A stretch of DNA of 55,586 nucleotides from JAEYFP01 sp964566545. GTDB lineage: Bacteria; Bacillota; Clostridia; Lachnospirales; Lachnospiraceae. Positions within the stretch are counted from its first letter, which is position 1, and the number at the start of each line of letters is the position of its first letter. This document shows, piece after piece, positions 1 to 8,686 of the stretch. The stretch is taken from contig CAZMIX010000010.1 in assembly GCA_964566545.1 (NCBI GenBank), positions 1 to 55,586 on the forward strand, given 5' to 3'. The notes under the pieces are model-generated. The model saw only the letters and a program-made list of their open reading frames with translations, was not told where the DNA came from and made no database searches. Position numbers and translations under genes: made by a program.

Positions 1-2
1 AA

Positions 3-1322
3 TTAATACATGTTCATAAAATCCCCGTGCGCCGCGATCATTTCATCCACCATGGATTTGATATCGGCGATATTTAACTCTGCGGCTGTATGCGGATCGA
101 GCATGGCCGCCTGATAGATATAGCTGCGGTCATGCGTGTGCGCGGCTTCAATTGTGAGAAGCTGCGGATTGATGTTTGTCATGTTTAATGCGGCCAATTG
201 TACAGGAAGCCTTCCGACATGACACGGATGAATGCCGCTGCCATCGACGAGGCAGGGAACCTCCACACAGGCGTCGGCAGGCAGATTGTCGATCAGCCCC
301 GTATTCGGTACATTTCCGCCGATTTTGTATGGCGTATTGGTGACGATCGCTTCTATAATATAGGAGGCATATTCCTTCGAACGGGTATGCTCCACGGCCT
401 TATTGTTTAGGATATCCTCTTTCTCCTGCGCCCACTCGTTGATCTGCTTAATACACCTTCGCGGATATTCGTCCAGCGGAATCCGGTAAGCATCGATCAT
501 TTCAGGGTAATTCCTCTTAATGAAGTAAGGATTGTATTCCGCATTATGCTCGCTGGATTCCGTGCAGTAATATCCGAAATGCCGGATGTATTCAAACCGG
601 ACCATGTCCTTATGCTTTTCGGCGGAATTTTTTGCCGCGGCCCGTTCCTTGATCATAGGATAAAGATCGTTTCCGTTTTTATTCCGGATGTCCAGCAGCC
701 AGGCCATATGATTGATGCCGGCGATCAGCTCCTTGCGCCCCTCCAGTTGGTCCTCCATGGCAAGCGACTTCAAAAGGTCCTCGGAGCAGACCTGAACGCT
801 GTGGCAAAGCCCGACCGTCTTGATTTTCGTATAACGCTGCATGTATCCGGTCAGGATAGCCATGGGGTTTGAGTAATTAATAAAGTAGGCGTTTGGACAA
901 ACTTCTTCCATATCCTTCGCAAATTCCGCGAGGACGGGGATCGTACGAAGCCCCCGCATAATGCCGCCGATGCCGAGCGTATCCGCGATCGTCTGACGTA
1001 TGCCGTATTTTTTTGGAATTTCAAAATCAATAACCGTACATGGCTCGTATCCGCCGACCTGAATCGCGTTGATCACAAAATCGGCATCCCGAAGAGCTTC
1101 TTTTCTGTTTTCCACACCGAGCCAGGTTTGAATAACAGCCTTTGAATTATTCACATTTTTGTTGATTGCATCAATAATAATCCTGGAATCCGAAAGCCTT
1201 TGCTCATCGATGTCATACAGCGCGATCTGCGCGCCCCTCAATGCGGGAGTGCAAAGACAGTCTCCCAGAACATTCTTTGCAAATATCGTACTTCCGGCTC
1301 CTAAAAAAGTTATTTTTATCAT
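3..1322 (-). CDS. Family 4 glycoside hydrolase, probable alpha-galactosidase (MelA-like)
   Basis: This is an NAD- and metal-dependent glycosidase of family GH4, which cleaves by an oxidation/elimination route in the cytoplasm. The N-terminus has the Rossmann start ITFLGAGS (residues 4-11). The family metal/substrate motif reads CHSV at residues 173-176, preceded by INYSNPM and followed by GINHMAW (His205). In GH4 the CHSV form is typical of alpha-galactosidases, so that specificity is inferred. Length (439 aa) is normal. I start at the ATG at 1322 because AGGAGG lies 8 bases upstream; the GTG three codons earlier overlaps that ribosome-binding site. The gene is divergent from an AraC regulator and a sugar ABC importer, suggesting that the importer brings in its substrate. 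A candidate operator for that regulator lies upstream at 1411-1422. Confidence 0.9.
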   Translation of the reverse strand: MIKITFLGAGSTIFAKNVLGDCLCTPALRGAQIALYDIDEQRLSDSRIIIDAINKNVNNSKAVIQTWLGVENRKEALRDADFVINAIQVGGYEPCTVIDFEIPKKYGIRQTIADTLGIGGIMRGLRTIPVLAEFAKDMEEVCPNAYFINYSNPMAILTGYMQRYTKIKTVGLCHSVQVCSEDLLKSLAMEDQLEGRKELIAGINHMAWLLDIRNKNGNDLYPMIKERAAAKNSAEKHKDMVRFEYIRHFGYYCTESSEHNAEYNPYFIKRNYPEMIDAYRIPLDEYPRRCIKQINEWAQEKEDILNNKAVEHTRSKEYASYIIEAIVTNTPYKIGGNVPNTGLIDNLPADACVEVPCLVDGSGIHPCHVGRLPVQLAALNMTNINPQLLTIEAAHTHDRSYIYQAAMLDPHTAAELNIADIKSMVDEMIAAHGDFMNMY

Positions 1323-1360
1323 GGTAAACACCTCCTGATGATTGTTATCCGGATGAATTC

Positions 1361-1422
1361 ATTATATAATTATCTGGAAAATCATTCTATCCTATTTGTT
1401 TCTAAAAAATTGTCATAATGTT
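1361..1422 (-). promoter_or_regulatory. Promoter/operator region of the GH4 gene
   Basis: On the minus strand a TATAAT-like -10 lies at 1361-1366. The motif AACATTATGACA is at 1411-1422, about 45 bases further upstream. The same motif occurs twice in front of the solute-binding protein gene, so it is a candidate AraC-family site. The -35 is weak, as expected for an activated promoter. Confidence 0.5.
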
Positions 1423-1455
1423 GCAAACTAAGATTATGGAGATCGTAGAAGAGTC

Positions 1456-2253
1456 ATGAAAAAAGAAAATACGCCAATTACTGTTTATTATTGCGGGCGG
1501 GAAAAGTGCAATCCGGGGCATTCGTTCGGACCGGCTGTCCGACCGCATTATCTGATGCATTTTGTATTATATGGAAAGGGTCTTTATCAGGTGCGGCATC
1601 TGAAAATGGAGGTTCGGGCAGGCGAATGCTTTCTGATTAAGCCTGGAGAAACGACCGTGTATCGGGCCGATGAAAAAGATCCATGGGAATATGTATGGAT
1701 CGCTTTTGACGGCCTCGAGGCAGAAAGACTTCTTGAAGACTATGGGTTTACCGATGATACGTATATTAGAACAGTAGCTGAGAGAAACCTCTATATTGAA
1801 AAAATAAATGAGGTATTTATGGAAAATGGTTTGCATCAGGATGCGCTGATCGGATTGCTGTACTATATTTTTTCGGGAATTCCACGCGCCGTAAGCAGGG
1901 ACGGCAGACATATCGACAGGGGCTATCTGGAGGCTGCGATCGATTATATCCGTTATAATTACAGCTATTCCATTACTGTTCGTGATATCGCCATGCATAT
2001 CGGGATTGAGCGGACCTATTTATATAAGCTGTTCATGAAGTATAAAGGGATCGCACCGAAGGAGTATTTGACGGCATACCGACTTCAGGCGGCAAAGGAT
2101 ATGCTTGGAAATACGGACTTAAGCGTCACGGAAATTGCGCTTTCCTGTGGGTTTCACGATGCATCCGTGCTTTGCAAAAATTTTAAAAGGCAGGAGTCCC
2201 TTTCCCCGCTGCAATATCGAAAGGAATTGGCTCTGATTTATTCCACGAAGTAA
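1456..2253 (+). CDS. AraC-family transcriptional regulator
   Basis: This is a 265-residue DNA-binding regulator. The N-terminal half (about residues 10-140) is a cupin-type sensor, with the GECFLIKPGE turn around residue 55. The C-terminal hundred residues carry two helix-turn-helix units of the AraC/XylS type, ending in the signature around VTEIALSCGFHDASVLCKNFKR and the closing SPLQYRK. It sits between the divergent GH4 gene and the ABC importer and probably activates both in response to a sugar. A 12-bp motif, AACATTAYGACA, found at 1411-1422 (inverted), 2252-2263 and 2273-2284 is the likely binding half-site. The first downstream copy overlaps this gene's own stop codon. The inducer is unknown. 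Confidence 0.92.
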   Translation: MKKENTPITVYYCGREKCNPGHSFGPAVRPHYLMHFVLYGKGLYQVRHLKMEVRAGECFLIKPGETTVYRADEKDPWEYVWIAFDGLEAERLLEDYGFTDDTYIRTVAERNLYIEKINEVFMENGLHQDALIGLLYYIFSGIPRAVSRDGRHIDRGYLEAAIDYIRYNYSYSITVRDIAMHIGIERTYLYKLFMKYKGIAPKEYLTAYRLQAAKDMLGNTDLSVTEIALSCGFHDASVLCKNFKRQESLSPLQYRKELALIYSTK

Positions 2254-2299
2254 CATTATGACATATATAGACAACATTACGACATGGAGTTTATATAAT
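2252..2299 (+). promoter_or_regulatory. Two 21-bp-phased operator half-sites and promoter of the sugar ABC operon
   Basis: AACATTATGACA (2252-2263) and AACATTACGACA (2273-2284) are direct repeats with starts 21 bp apart, exactly two helical turns. TATAAT lies at 2294-2299, so the proximal repeat covers the -35 position (2271-2276, which is not TTGACA-like). This is the arrangement of an AraC-type class II activated promoter. Binding by the adjacent regulator is inference. Confidence 0.6.
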
Positions 2300-2402
2300 T
2301 TGTATAGTATCATATCCTTAAGTCAATTTAAAATATACAGATTGACTAAGAAACTATACATTGCGTCATGCAATGACAAGGATTGCAAAGGGAGGAAAAG
2401 GA

Positions 2403-3755
2403 ATGAAACAGAGAAAATGGTTGTCACTCGTTATGGCGTCCGCGATGGTTTTATCATTGACCGGATGCCAGGATGCGGCAGGCGCTCAGGCAGGAAGTGA
2501 AGAAACGGCGGCAGTCGAAGAAGCGGCGCCCGCTCAGGCAGCGGATGCCGGAGGAGAGACGGAAAAAGCGGAGGTATCCGCCGACACGCTTACGATCGCG
2601 ATCTGGGACACCAATCAGGAACCGGGATTAACGAAGATCGTAAATGATTTTACGCAGCAGACGGGAATCAAGGCGGAAATTCAGGTTACGCCATGGGATC
2701 AGTACTGGACGATGCTGGAAGCGGGAGCTACCGGCGGCACGCTGCCCGACGTATTTTGGATGCATTCCAATGAATTTACCAAATATGCCGAGTATGACAT
2801 GCTTTTGGATATTTCCGAAAAAATATCCGCCAGTGAAAGTCTCGACATGAGCAAATTCCCGCAGGATATTGTAGGAATTTACAATTATGGCGGAAAGCAG
2901 CTCGCAGTGCCGAAGGATTTTGACACGATCGCTCTTTGGTATAACAAGACGATGTTTGATGAGGCGGGTGTTTCTTATCCTGACGCATCATGGACCTGGG
3001 ATGATTTTGCGGAGGCCTGCAGGAAGCTGACAAAGGAAGACGGCAGCCAGTATGGATACGCGCTGAAGCCCTCCAATAATCAGGATGGATGGTATAACAT
3101 CGTTTATGATATGGGCGGCGAAATCATTAACAAGGACAGAACCGCGTCAGGCATGAACGCGGAGGGAACGATCCGGGCGCTAGAATTTGTTACAGGGCTT
3201 GTGAAGAACGGATATACGCCGGCTTATGAGGTCATGACGGAAAACAATCCGGAGGCATTGTTTGAAGCGGGCAAGGTGGCGATGATCACACAAGGCTCAT
3301 GGATGCTTGCGGAGCTTTGCAACAATGATTATGTAAAGGCCAACTGCGATATCGCGGTATTGCCAAAGGACGCGCAGACAGGCAGAAGGGCTTCTATTTA
3401 TAACGGACTTGGCTGGGCATCCGCGGCAAACACCGATAAACCGGAGGAAGCATGGGCTTTGATTGAGTACTTTGGCTCGAAGGAGGCACAGCAGAAGCAG
3501 TCGGATTTGGGTATTGTAATCTCAGCCTATGAGGGAACAGATTCCAACTGGGTCAATGCTTATCCTGATTTTAACCTGCAGGCTTACCTCGACATGACGG
3601 AGGACATGGTTATCAGACCGTATTCCAAGCATACGACCGTATGGGAGGAAATGATCTCGGAGAAGCTCGTCGATGCATGGACCGGAGCGCGCGAGGTGGC
3701 TGAAATATGCGCCGAAATAGAATCCGAAATGAATGCTGATATAGCAGAAGAATAG
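2403..3755 (+). CDS. Sugar ABC transporter substrate-binding lipoprotein
   Basis: This is the extracellular solute receptor of a carbohydrate ABC importer (family 1). The start at 2403 follows GGAGGAAAAGGA and gives a basic N-terminus, a hydrophobic stretch and the lipobox LTGC, so the mature protein is lipid-anchored at the cysteine near residue 20. A short Ala/Glu-rich linker follows, then the binding fold beginning near LTIAIWD. Length (450 aa) is typical. Two permease genes follow directly, and no ATPase gene is present; these importers usually share one MsmX/UgpC-type ATPase encoded elsewhere. Linkage to the GH4 gene suggests an alpha-galactoside substrate, which is inference. Confidence 0.93.
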   Translation: MKQRKWLSLVMASAMVLSLTGCQDAAGAQAGSEETAAVEEAAPAQAADAGGETEKAEVSADTLTIAIWDTNQEPGLTKIVNDFTQQTGIKAEIQVTPWDQYWTMLEAGATGGTLPDVFWMHSNEFTKYAEYDMLLDISEKISASESLDMSKFPQDIVGIYNYGGKQLAVPKDFDTIALWYNKTMFDEAGVSYPDASWTWDDFAEACRKLTKEDGSQYGYALKPSNNQDGWYNIVYDMGGEIINKDRTASGMNAEGTIRALEFVTGLVKNGYTPAYEVMTENNPEALFEAGKVAMITQGSWMLAELCNNDYVKANCDIAVLPKDAQTGRRASIYNGLGWASAANTDKPEEAWALIEYFGSKEAQQKQSDLGIVISAYEGTDSNWVNAYPDFNLQAYLDMTEDMVIRPYSKHTTVWEEMISEKLVDAWTGAREVAEICAEIESEMNADIAEE

Positions 3756-3834
3756 AGTGAGCTTTTGATAGGGCAAGCACAAGACCGGCTTGCCCTATTC
3801 AGCGGCAGACATATGGTTCATAGGAGAGAAAAAG

Positions 3835-4743
3835 ATGACCAAAAAGAAACATAGTGCTTCAAAGCGGGCAAAGAGAGAGTTTGTTTGGGGATGGCTGTTT
3901 TTGCTCCCGACGATGGCCGGACTGATGATTTTAAATATCATTCCGATTTTTCAGACAATTTACCAGAGCTTTTTTAAGACAGGCGCGTTTGGAAAAGGAA
4001 ATGTTTTTATCGGCCTCGATAATTATAACAGAATGCTTCACGATGCGACTGTCTGGCAGGCGCTGCTCAATACATTTAAATACGCGGTGATCGAGGTTCC
4101 GTTTTCGATCGTTATCGCAATTTTTCTCGCGGTGCTTTTGAACCGCAAAATGCGTGGAAGGACGCTGTACCGGACGATCTACTTTCTTCCGATGGTCGCC
4201 GCTCCGGCGGCGGTGGCTATGGTATGGAGATGGCTGTATAATTCGGAATTTGGTTTGCTGAACCATTTGCTGAATATGCTCGGACTCCGGTCGGTGAATT
4301 GGGTTTCCAATCCTGAAATCACATACATCTCGATCGCCGTCGTGGGGATCTGGTCCGTCATAGGCTACAACATGGTTCTGTTCCTTGCAGGCCTTCAGGA
4401 AATTCCGCGGGATTATTATGAGGCGGCCGAGCTTGACGGCGCCACGGGAATTCGGCGTTTTTTCCATATCACGCTACCCCTGATCTCTCCGACCATGTTT
4501 TTTGTAACTGTGACAAGGGTGATCGGAGCCTTGCAGGTATTCGATACGATTTATATGATGCTCGATAAAACAAATCCGGCTTTTCCAAAGACGCAGTCGC
4601 TTGTTTATTTATTTTATAAATATTCTTTCGTAGAAGCGAACAAGGGCTACGGCTCCACGATCGTAATGCTGTTACTTGCCGTAATTATGATCATTACGGT
4701 TATTCAGATGAAATGCCAGAAAAAATGGGTCAATTATAATTAG
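3835..4743 (+). CDS. Sugar ABC transporter permease (MalF/UgpA type)
   Basis: This is the first membrane subunit of the importer, 302 residues with six predicted transmembrane helices. The cytoplasmic EAA loop appears as DYYEAAELDGATGIRRF around residue 200, where the shared ATPase docks. I chose the ATG at 3835 because AGGAGAG lies just upstream and the next residues form the expected basic leader; an upstream in-frame ATG at 3790 has no ribosome-binding site. It lies 79 bases after the binding-protein stop and 11 bases before the second permease, consistent with one operon. Confidence 0.92.
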   Translation: MTKKKHSASKRAKREFVWGWLFLLPTMAGLMILNIIPIFQTIYQSFFKTGAFGKGNVFIGLDNYNRMLHDATVWQALLNTFKYAVIEVPFSIVIAIFLAVLLNRKMRGRTLYRTIYFLPMVAAPAAVAMVWRWLYNSEFGLLNHLLNMLGLRSVNWVSNPEITYISIAVVGIWSVIGYNMVLFLAGLQEIPRDYYEAAELDGATGIRRFFHITLPLISPTMFFVTVTRVIGALQVFDTIYMMLDKTNPAFPKTQSLVYLFYKYSFVEANKGYGSTIVMLLLAVIMIITVIQMKCQKKWVNYN

Positions 4744-4754
4744 AGGGGAAGAGG

Positions 4755-5585
4755 ATGGAAAAGAAAAAAATAGGGAGTTCTGTTTTCATACATTTGATAT
4801 TGGTGTTAGGGGCATTTGTGATGATCGTGCCGTTTTTGTGGATGATTTTAACGGCGTTCAAATCCATATCGGAGTCCACGCAAATGAATCCGTTTATTAT
4901 TTTTCCGTCCGTGTGGCGAACGGATGCGTTTAAGGAAGTTGTCAGCAAAATGAATTTCATGCGTCTATATTTGAATACGTTTGTGCTGATTTTGGGGCGC
5001 GTGCTATGTGCGGTTCTGACCGCCACAATGGCGGGGTACGCGTTGGGCCGCCTGAATTTTAAGGGAAAGGAGCTCGCCTTTTCCCTGATTTTGTTCCAAA
5101 TGATGGTACCGGCTCAGATTTTTATTATTCCGCAATACTTGATGGTAAGCAAATTGGGGATGCTCAACTCTTCCTTCGCGCTGATCTTTCCGGGACTTGT
5201 CACGGCATTCGGAACCTTTTTGCTCAGACAGGCCTATATGGGACTCCCCAAGGATTTGGAGGAGGCCGCGAGAATAGACGGCTGCAATATCGGGCAGACC
5301 TTTCTGTTCGTGATGGCTCCCCTGACAAAATCCTCGATGGTCGCGTTGGGAATTTTCACCGCGCTGTTTGCCTATAAAGATTTGATGTGGCCGCTTGTGG
5401 TCAATACGGAGCAAAACACAATGCCCCTCTCTGCGGCACTTGCGAAGCTGCAGGGGCAGTTTGTCGTGAATTACCCTGAGCTGATGGCGGCATCCCTGCT
5501 GGCGTGCATTCCGATGGTGGTCATTTATATTCTGTTCCAGAAGCAGTTTATAGAAGGAATCGCGACCTCCGGCAGCAAGCTCTGA
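4755..5585 (+). CDS. Sugar ABC transporter permease (MalG/UgpE type)
   Basis: This is the second membrane subunit (276 aa) of the same importer. It has six predicted transmembrane helices and the EAA loop DLEEAARIDGCNIGQTF near residue 175. The start has GAGGGGAAGAGG directly upstream. It is the last gene of the transporter operon; an 8-bp inverted repeat, AGGGCTAC/GTAGCCCT (5599-5606 and 5662-5669), follows, but without a clear U-run. Confidence 0.92.
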   Translation: MEKKKIGSSVFIHLILVLGAFVMIVPFLWMILTAFKSISESTQMNPFIIFPSVWRTDAFKEVVSKMNFMRLYLNTFVLILGRVLCAVLTATMAGYALGRLNFKGKELAFSLILFQMMVPAQIFIIPQYLMVSKLGMLNSSFALIFPGLVTAFGTFLLRQAYMGLPKDLEEAARIDGCNIGQTFLFVMAPLTKSSMVALGIFTALFAYKDLMWPLVVNTEQNTMPLSAALAKLQGQFVVNYPELMAASLLACIPMVVIYILFQKQFIEGIATSGSKL

Positions 5586-5620
5586 CCAAAGGAGTCAAAG
5601 GGCTACGAAGCCTCCCGCGC

Positions 5621-5670
5621 AAATAACAAATGCTTATATTTTTTGAGCACAAACAGGAGCAGTAGCCCTA
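5621..5670. repeat. Remnant of a second queT 3' end
   Basis: This 50-bp stretch aligns without gaps to 6614-6663, the last codons of queT, with 42 identities by my count. Read on the minus strand it still encodes a GLLLLFVLKKYKHLLF-like tail, matching the queT C-terminus (LLLLFALEKYRYLLF). It abuts the stop codon of the lipoprotein gene, so that gene lies between a true queT and a queT fragment. Confidence 0.75.
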
Positions 5671-5672
5671 TG

Positions 5673-6446
5673 TTAATCCTCATGATCTATGTTTAACCAC
5701 TCATCGTTAAGAACATCATATTCCCAAAATTCCCAATCATAGGTGACGGCGAAATGCTTCTCCGCCGTAAATTTTTCTGCCGTGTTTTTCCCCCAGGTGA
5801 AAAACCATACATCGCCTTTTTGACTAAACAATCCCCCATCGTCATAGTCCGGCGCCGCGACAAGGGCAGTTCCCTGCGTGTCATAACCGATCTCGATCAG
5901 CTTGTCGAGCAAATAGGCGGAGGCGTCTTCCTCTGTATTGATTGTCATAAGATCGCCTCGCCCTTCCTCCAAACCATAGGGGTCATTCTGATCCGGCATC
6001 GTGTACTTGCCGCTCAGGTTTTCCCATTCCGTACCTTGAGCAGAAAAATCAATTTCACTGCAATCCTCGGACAAAACAAATCGGATTTTCCCATACAGCA
6101 ATTCTGCAAGGTGGTCATCATCGGGGGAAATTTCTGCCGTTCCATCCATTACCGTGTTGTCGTCCTGATCCCGGATTTCAAAGCAGAAGCCATCTCCACT
6201 AAATTCCGTAATTTCCATAAAAAAGCCATTTCCGATAAAAACACCCCACCATGCAGGGTCGTTTGTATCCCCAGGATCGCCTTGGTCAGAGCTGCTTGTG
6301 TCTGCGTCTTCGCTGTCCGGCAATACGTCCGCACTCTCCGGCGATATATCAGTATCCTCCTGCATTACATCTGTGCTCTCCTTGCCGCAAGAGATGAGAG
6401 AGAGGGATAAAAGCAAAGTAAGCAGCAATAAAATCAATTGTTTCAT
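5673..6446 (-). CDS. Hypothetical lipoprotein
   Basis: This is a 257-residue predicted surface lipoprotein of unknown function. Residues 1-20 are a signal sequence ending in the lipobox LISC; a low-complexity Asp/Glu/Ser linker follows to about residue 60. The rest is acidic and beta-rich with no motif I recognise. The C-terminal 100 residues (from about TINTEEDASAYLLD) look like a separate small domain. AAGGAAA 8 bases upstream supports the start. The neighbour upstream is queT, with which it shares orientation; about 150 bases separate them. Confidence 0.8.
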   Translation of the reverse strand: MKQLILLLLTLLLSLSLISCGKESTDVMQEDTDISPESADVLPDSEDADTSSSDQGDPGDTNDPAWWGVFIGNGFFMEITEFSGDGFCFEIRDQDDNTVMDGTAEISPDDDHLAELLYGKIRFVLSEDCSEIDFSAQGTEWENLSGKYTMPDQNDPYGLEEGRGDLMTINTEEDASAYLLDKLIEIGYDTQGTALVAAPDYDDGGLFSQKGDVWFFTWGKNTAEKFTAEKHFAVTYDWEFWEYDVLNDEWLNIDHED

Positions 6447-6604
6447 GTAAAAATTTCCTTTCCAGAGGTAGGTTCAAATAAATTCCTGTTATTATGAATG
6501 GCAATGTATGTCTTCGTTCCATCGAAGCACACAAATGCAATCCTACGCACTTTCCAGTATAACAGATTTTTTTCGTTTGTGGATACAATTACAAAAATAT
6601 TCCT

Positions 6605-7132
6605 TTATCCAGGGAATAACAAATATCTATATTTTTCAAGTGCAAACAGGAGCAGTAGCCCTAAAACGCCGCAGGAAATAACTTCACCGATGCCGACGGT
6701 CAGCATGAAATAAGGGATGGAGCCTTCAAACTGATAAACGTAGGCAAGGATAAAGGGTACAACCAGCGTATTTGCGATAATTGGCGGCAGTGGGGCAAGC
6801 CATTGGTACAATTTTTTGGAAGCCGTCACCGGCTGTCTATCTGCCAGTTTTCCGATTAGCGCAGTTCCGAAAGCTCCCGCCAGCGTCGCAAGACTTCCGA
6901 AAATGACGTCAAGCGGCATACACCCGGTCAGCAAATTGCTGATGAGACATCCGACAAACAATCCGGGAACGGCAAGCGGTGTAAAATAGGGAAGAATCGT
7001 AAGCGCTTCGGAGAAGCGTACCTGAATGACTCCGTTTGAGAGTCCGAGAGCGTTGGCCACAAATGTGAGCACAACATAGACGGCCGCAATTGCAGCGGCC
7101 TGCGTGAGAGAATAAACCTTGTTCTTTTTCAT
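6605..7132 (-). CDS. queT: Queuosine-precursor transporter QueT
   Basis: This is a small integral membrane protein (175 aa) of the QueT family, thought to be the substrate-binding S component of an ECF-type importer for queuosine precursors. Features visible are about five to six hydrophobic helices, the loop VRFSEALTILPYFTP (residues 38-52) and the PLDVIFGSLATL segment, all characteristic of the family. The assignment is strengthened by a preQ1-I riboswitch directly upstream. The start has AAAGGAG seven bases upstream, and that ribosome-binding site is the last part of the riboswitch tail. Confidence 0.93.
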   Translation of the reverse strand: MKKNKVYSLTQAAAIAAVYVVLTFVANALGLSNGVIQVRFSEALTILPYFTPLAVPGLFVGCLISNLLTGCMPLDVIFGSLATLAGAFGTALIGKLADRQPVTASKKLYQWLAPLPPIIANTLVVPFILAYVYQFEGSIPYFMLTVGIGEVISCGVLGLLLLFALEKYRYLLFPG

Positions 7133-7139
7133 TTCAAAT

Positions 7140-7182
7140 CTCCTTTAGTTTTGTTTTACGTGTGGAAGGTCTCGAACACACG
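7140..7182 (-). promoter_or_regulatory. preQ1 class I riboswitch controlling queT
   Basis: On the minus strand a stem CGUGUG/CACACG encloses the 12-base loop UUCGAGACCUUC. An A-rich tail ending ACAAAACUAAAGGAG follows. Loop length, the leading UUC, the AG at loop positions 5-6 and the C before the closing strand match the preQ1-I aptamer position by position. The tail contains the queT ribosome-binding site, so ligand binding should hide it and reduce translation. The upstream bases at 7199-7205 (AAGGUCU) are complementary to the loop (AGACCUU). Confidence 0.88.
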
Positions 7183-7460
7183 GATTGATTTTGCCCATTA
7201 GACCTTGTTTCTCAGGGCTTTGGTACGATTGATAGTATATAATAAATTTGGGCGGAAATCAAGTGGTACACAGTTTGGTTCTAAGAGGCCTAAGATGGTT
7301 ATTGATATAAGTTGTAGAAAATGGATTGGCTTAAAAATCGTTATAATGATTTAAGTACTTTAAAAGAACATCTGGAATATAATTATAAAATTTAATATTG
7401 AAGGAGCAATAACACAAAAAATCTGGTATAATAATAAAAAATATAAAAACAAGGATAATG

Positions 7461-7488
7461 TTGAAGAAAATTATAAATTTACTATAAT
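7461..7488 (+). promoter_or_regulatory. Promoter of the ImmA/DUF4411 pair
   Basis: TTGAAG (7461-7466), a 16-bp spacer and TATAAT (7483-7488). AGGAGG follows at 7507-7512 and an ATG at 7519. The rest of 7240-7460 is AT-rich with no gene that I can support. Confidence 0.6.
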
Positions 7489-7597
7489 TATTTATATAAG
7501 TAGGTAAGGAGGTTTCATATGGCAACGATTAATTATAGATATTGCTCCTGATATTATTGAATGGATATTAAATCATTTAATAGAAGAGAATGTAAGT

Positions 7598-8686
7598 TTG
7601 TCTATAATTGATACTTTAAAAAAGTGGAAAATTGGAGAAAAGAAACCTACCTTTAGCCAATTAGAAAAAGTCAGTAATCAAATTAATATACCGTTTGGAT
7701 ACTTTTTCTTACAGGAGCCACCTGCGGAAGAGAATAAAATTCTTGAGTTTAGGACAATAGATAGTATTGAATCGCAAAACCCAAGCAGAGAGTTAATTGA
7801 TACAATTGACAACATGGAAGATATTCAGGAATGGATGAAGAATTACCAAATTAAACAGGGGTATAGTCCGCTAAGCATTATTGGTTCCATGGAAGGTGTT
7901 CAAGATATTAAATCTGTAGCAAATAAAATGAGAGAGGATATGGAATTACAAGAAGATTGGTATTGCAATATGCAAGATTCTTGGAATTCTTTTAAATATT
8001 TACGCCGTATTATGGAAGATCAAGGAATTCTTGTAATGTTGAATGGTGTGGTTGGACAAAATACGCATAGATCTTTAGCTATAGAAGAATTTAGAGCATT
8101 TACATTAATTGATGAATATGCTCCGTTAATATTTATTAATTCTAATGATTCTTCTAACGGTAAACTATTTTCTTTATTGCATGAAGCAGCCCATATCTGG
8201 TTAGGGCGTGACAACTTCTATAATGATCGGTATGGTGCGGGGAAAGATGTTAGTAGCTTAGAGAGGGTATGTAATTCGGTAGCGGCAGAAATTATAGTTC
8301 CCAATAATAGGTTTATTACTGAATGGAACAAAAATAGCAACATTAGTGATTTGGAAAGAATAGAGAAATTTTCCGAGATATTTAAATGTGGTGCGACTGT
8401 TATTGCAAGGAGAGCATTAGACAATAAGTTTATTAATATTCATGAGTACGAAAAGGTAGCACGTGATGCAATAGAGCAATATAAAGAATTCAAGGGCAAT
8501 CAGAAGAGTGGTGGAGGAAATTTCTATAATAATATTGCGGTTAAAAATGATAGGCGTTTAATTTTAGCTTTAAATAGTAGTATTTATGAAGGAACAACAC
8601 AGTTTACAGATGCTTATCGAATAACTAATACCAATAGAAAAACTTTTTCAAAATTAGTTGATAAAGTGAGAGGTACTGATGTATGA
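7598..8686 (+). CDS. ImmA/IrrE-family metallopeptidase with N-terminal HTH-like region; 5' end frameshifted
   Basis: ImmA/IrrE zinc peptidases cleave repressors or act as antitoxin-like partners. The zinc site is HEAAH in LLHEAAHIWLG near residue 195. The first 50 residues (GEKKPTFSQLEKVS, IPFGYFFL) match the short DNA-binding module that precedes this domain. As it stands, the frame opens only at a TTG (7598). A well-placed start exists at 7519 (AGGAGG at 7507) and encodes MATIN before running into a stop. Removing one T near 7533-7537 would join it to the upstream coding sequence (IDIAPDIIEWILNHLIEENVS), giving the expected N-terminus. So the gene is probably 7519-8686 with a one-base insertion, either real or a sequencing error. 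It overlaps the next gene by 4 bp, as toxin-antitoxin pairs do. Confidence 0.8.
   Translation: MSIIDTLKKWKIGEKKPTFSQLEKVSNQINIPFGYFFLQEPPAEENKILEFRTIDSIESQNPSRELIDTIDNMEDIQEWMKNYQIKQGYSPLSIIGSMEGVQDIKSVANKMREDMELQEDWYCNMQDSWNSFKYLRRIMEDQGILVMLNGVVGQNTHRSLAIEEFRAFTLIDEYAPLIFINSNDSSNGKLFSLLHEAAHIWLGRDNFYNDRYGAGKDVSSLERVCNSVAAEIIVPNNRFITEWNKNSNISDLERIEKFSEIFKCGATVIARRALDNKFINIHEYEKVARDAIEQYKEFKGNQKSGGGNFYNNIAVKNDRRLILALNSSIYEGTTQFTDAYRITNTNRKTFSKLVDKVRGTDV

Noticed and set aside
7150..7220. GGTCTCGAAC-like stretch reminiscent of a tRNA T-arm near queT
   Set aside because: No acceptor or anticodon stems can be built; the region is better explained as the preQ1 riboswitch on the other strand.
7331..7525. 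64-codon minus-strand frame in the AT-rich gap
   Set aside because: Composition-driven Phe/Ile/Tyr run overlapping the promoter and ribosome-binding site of the ImmA gene; no start signal.
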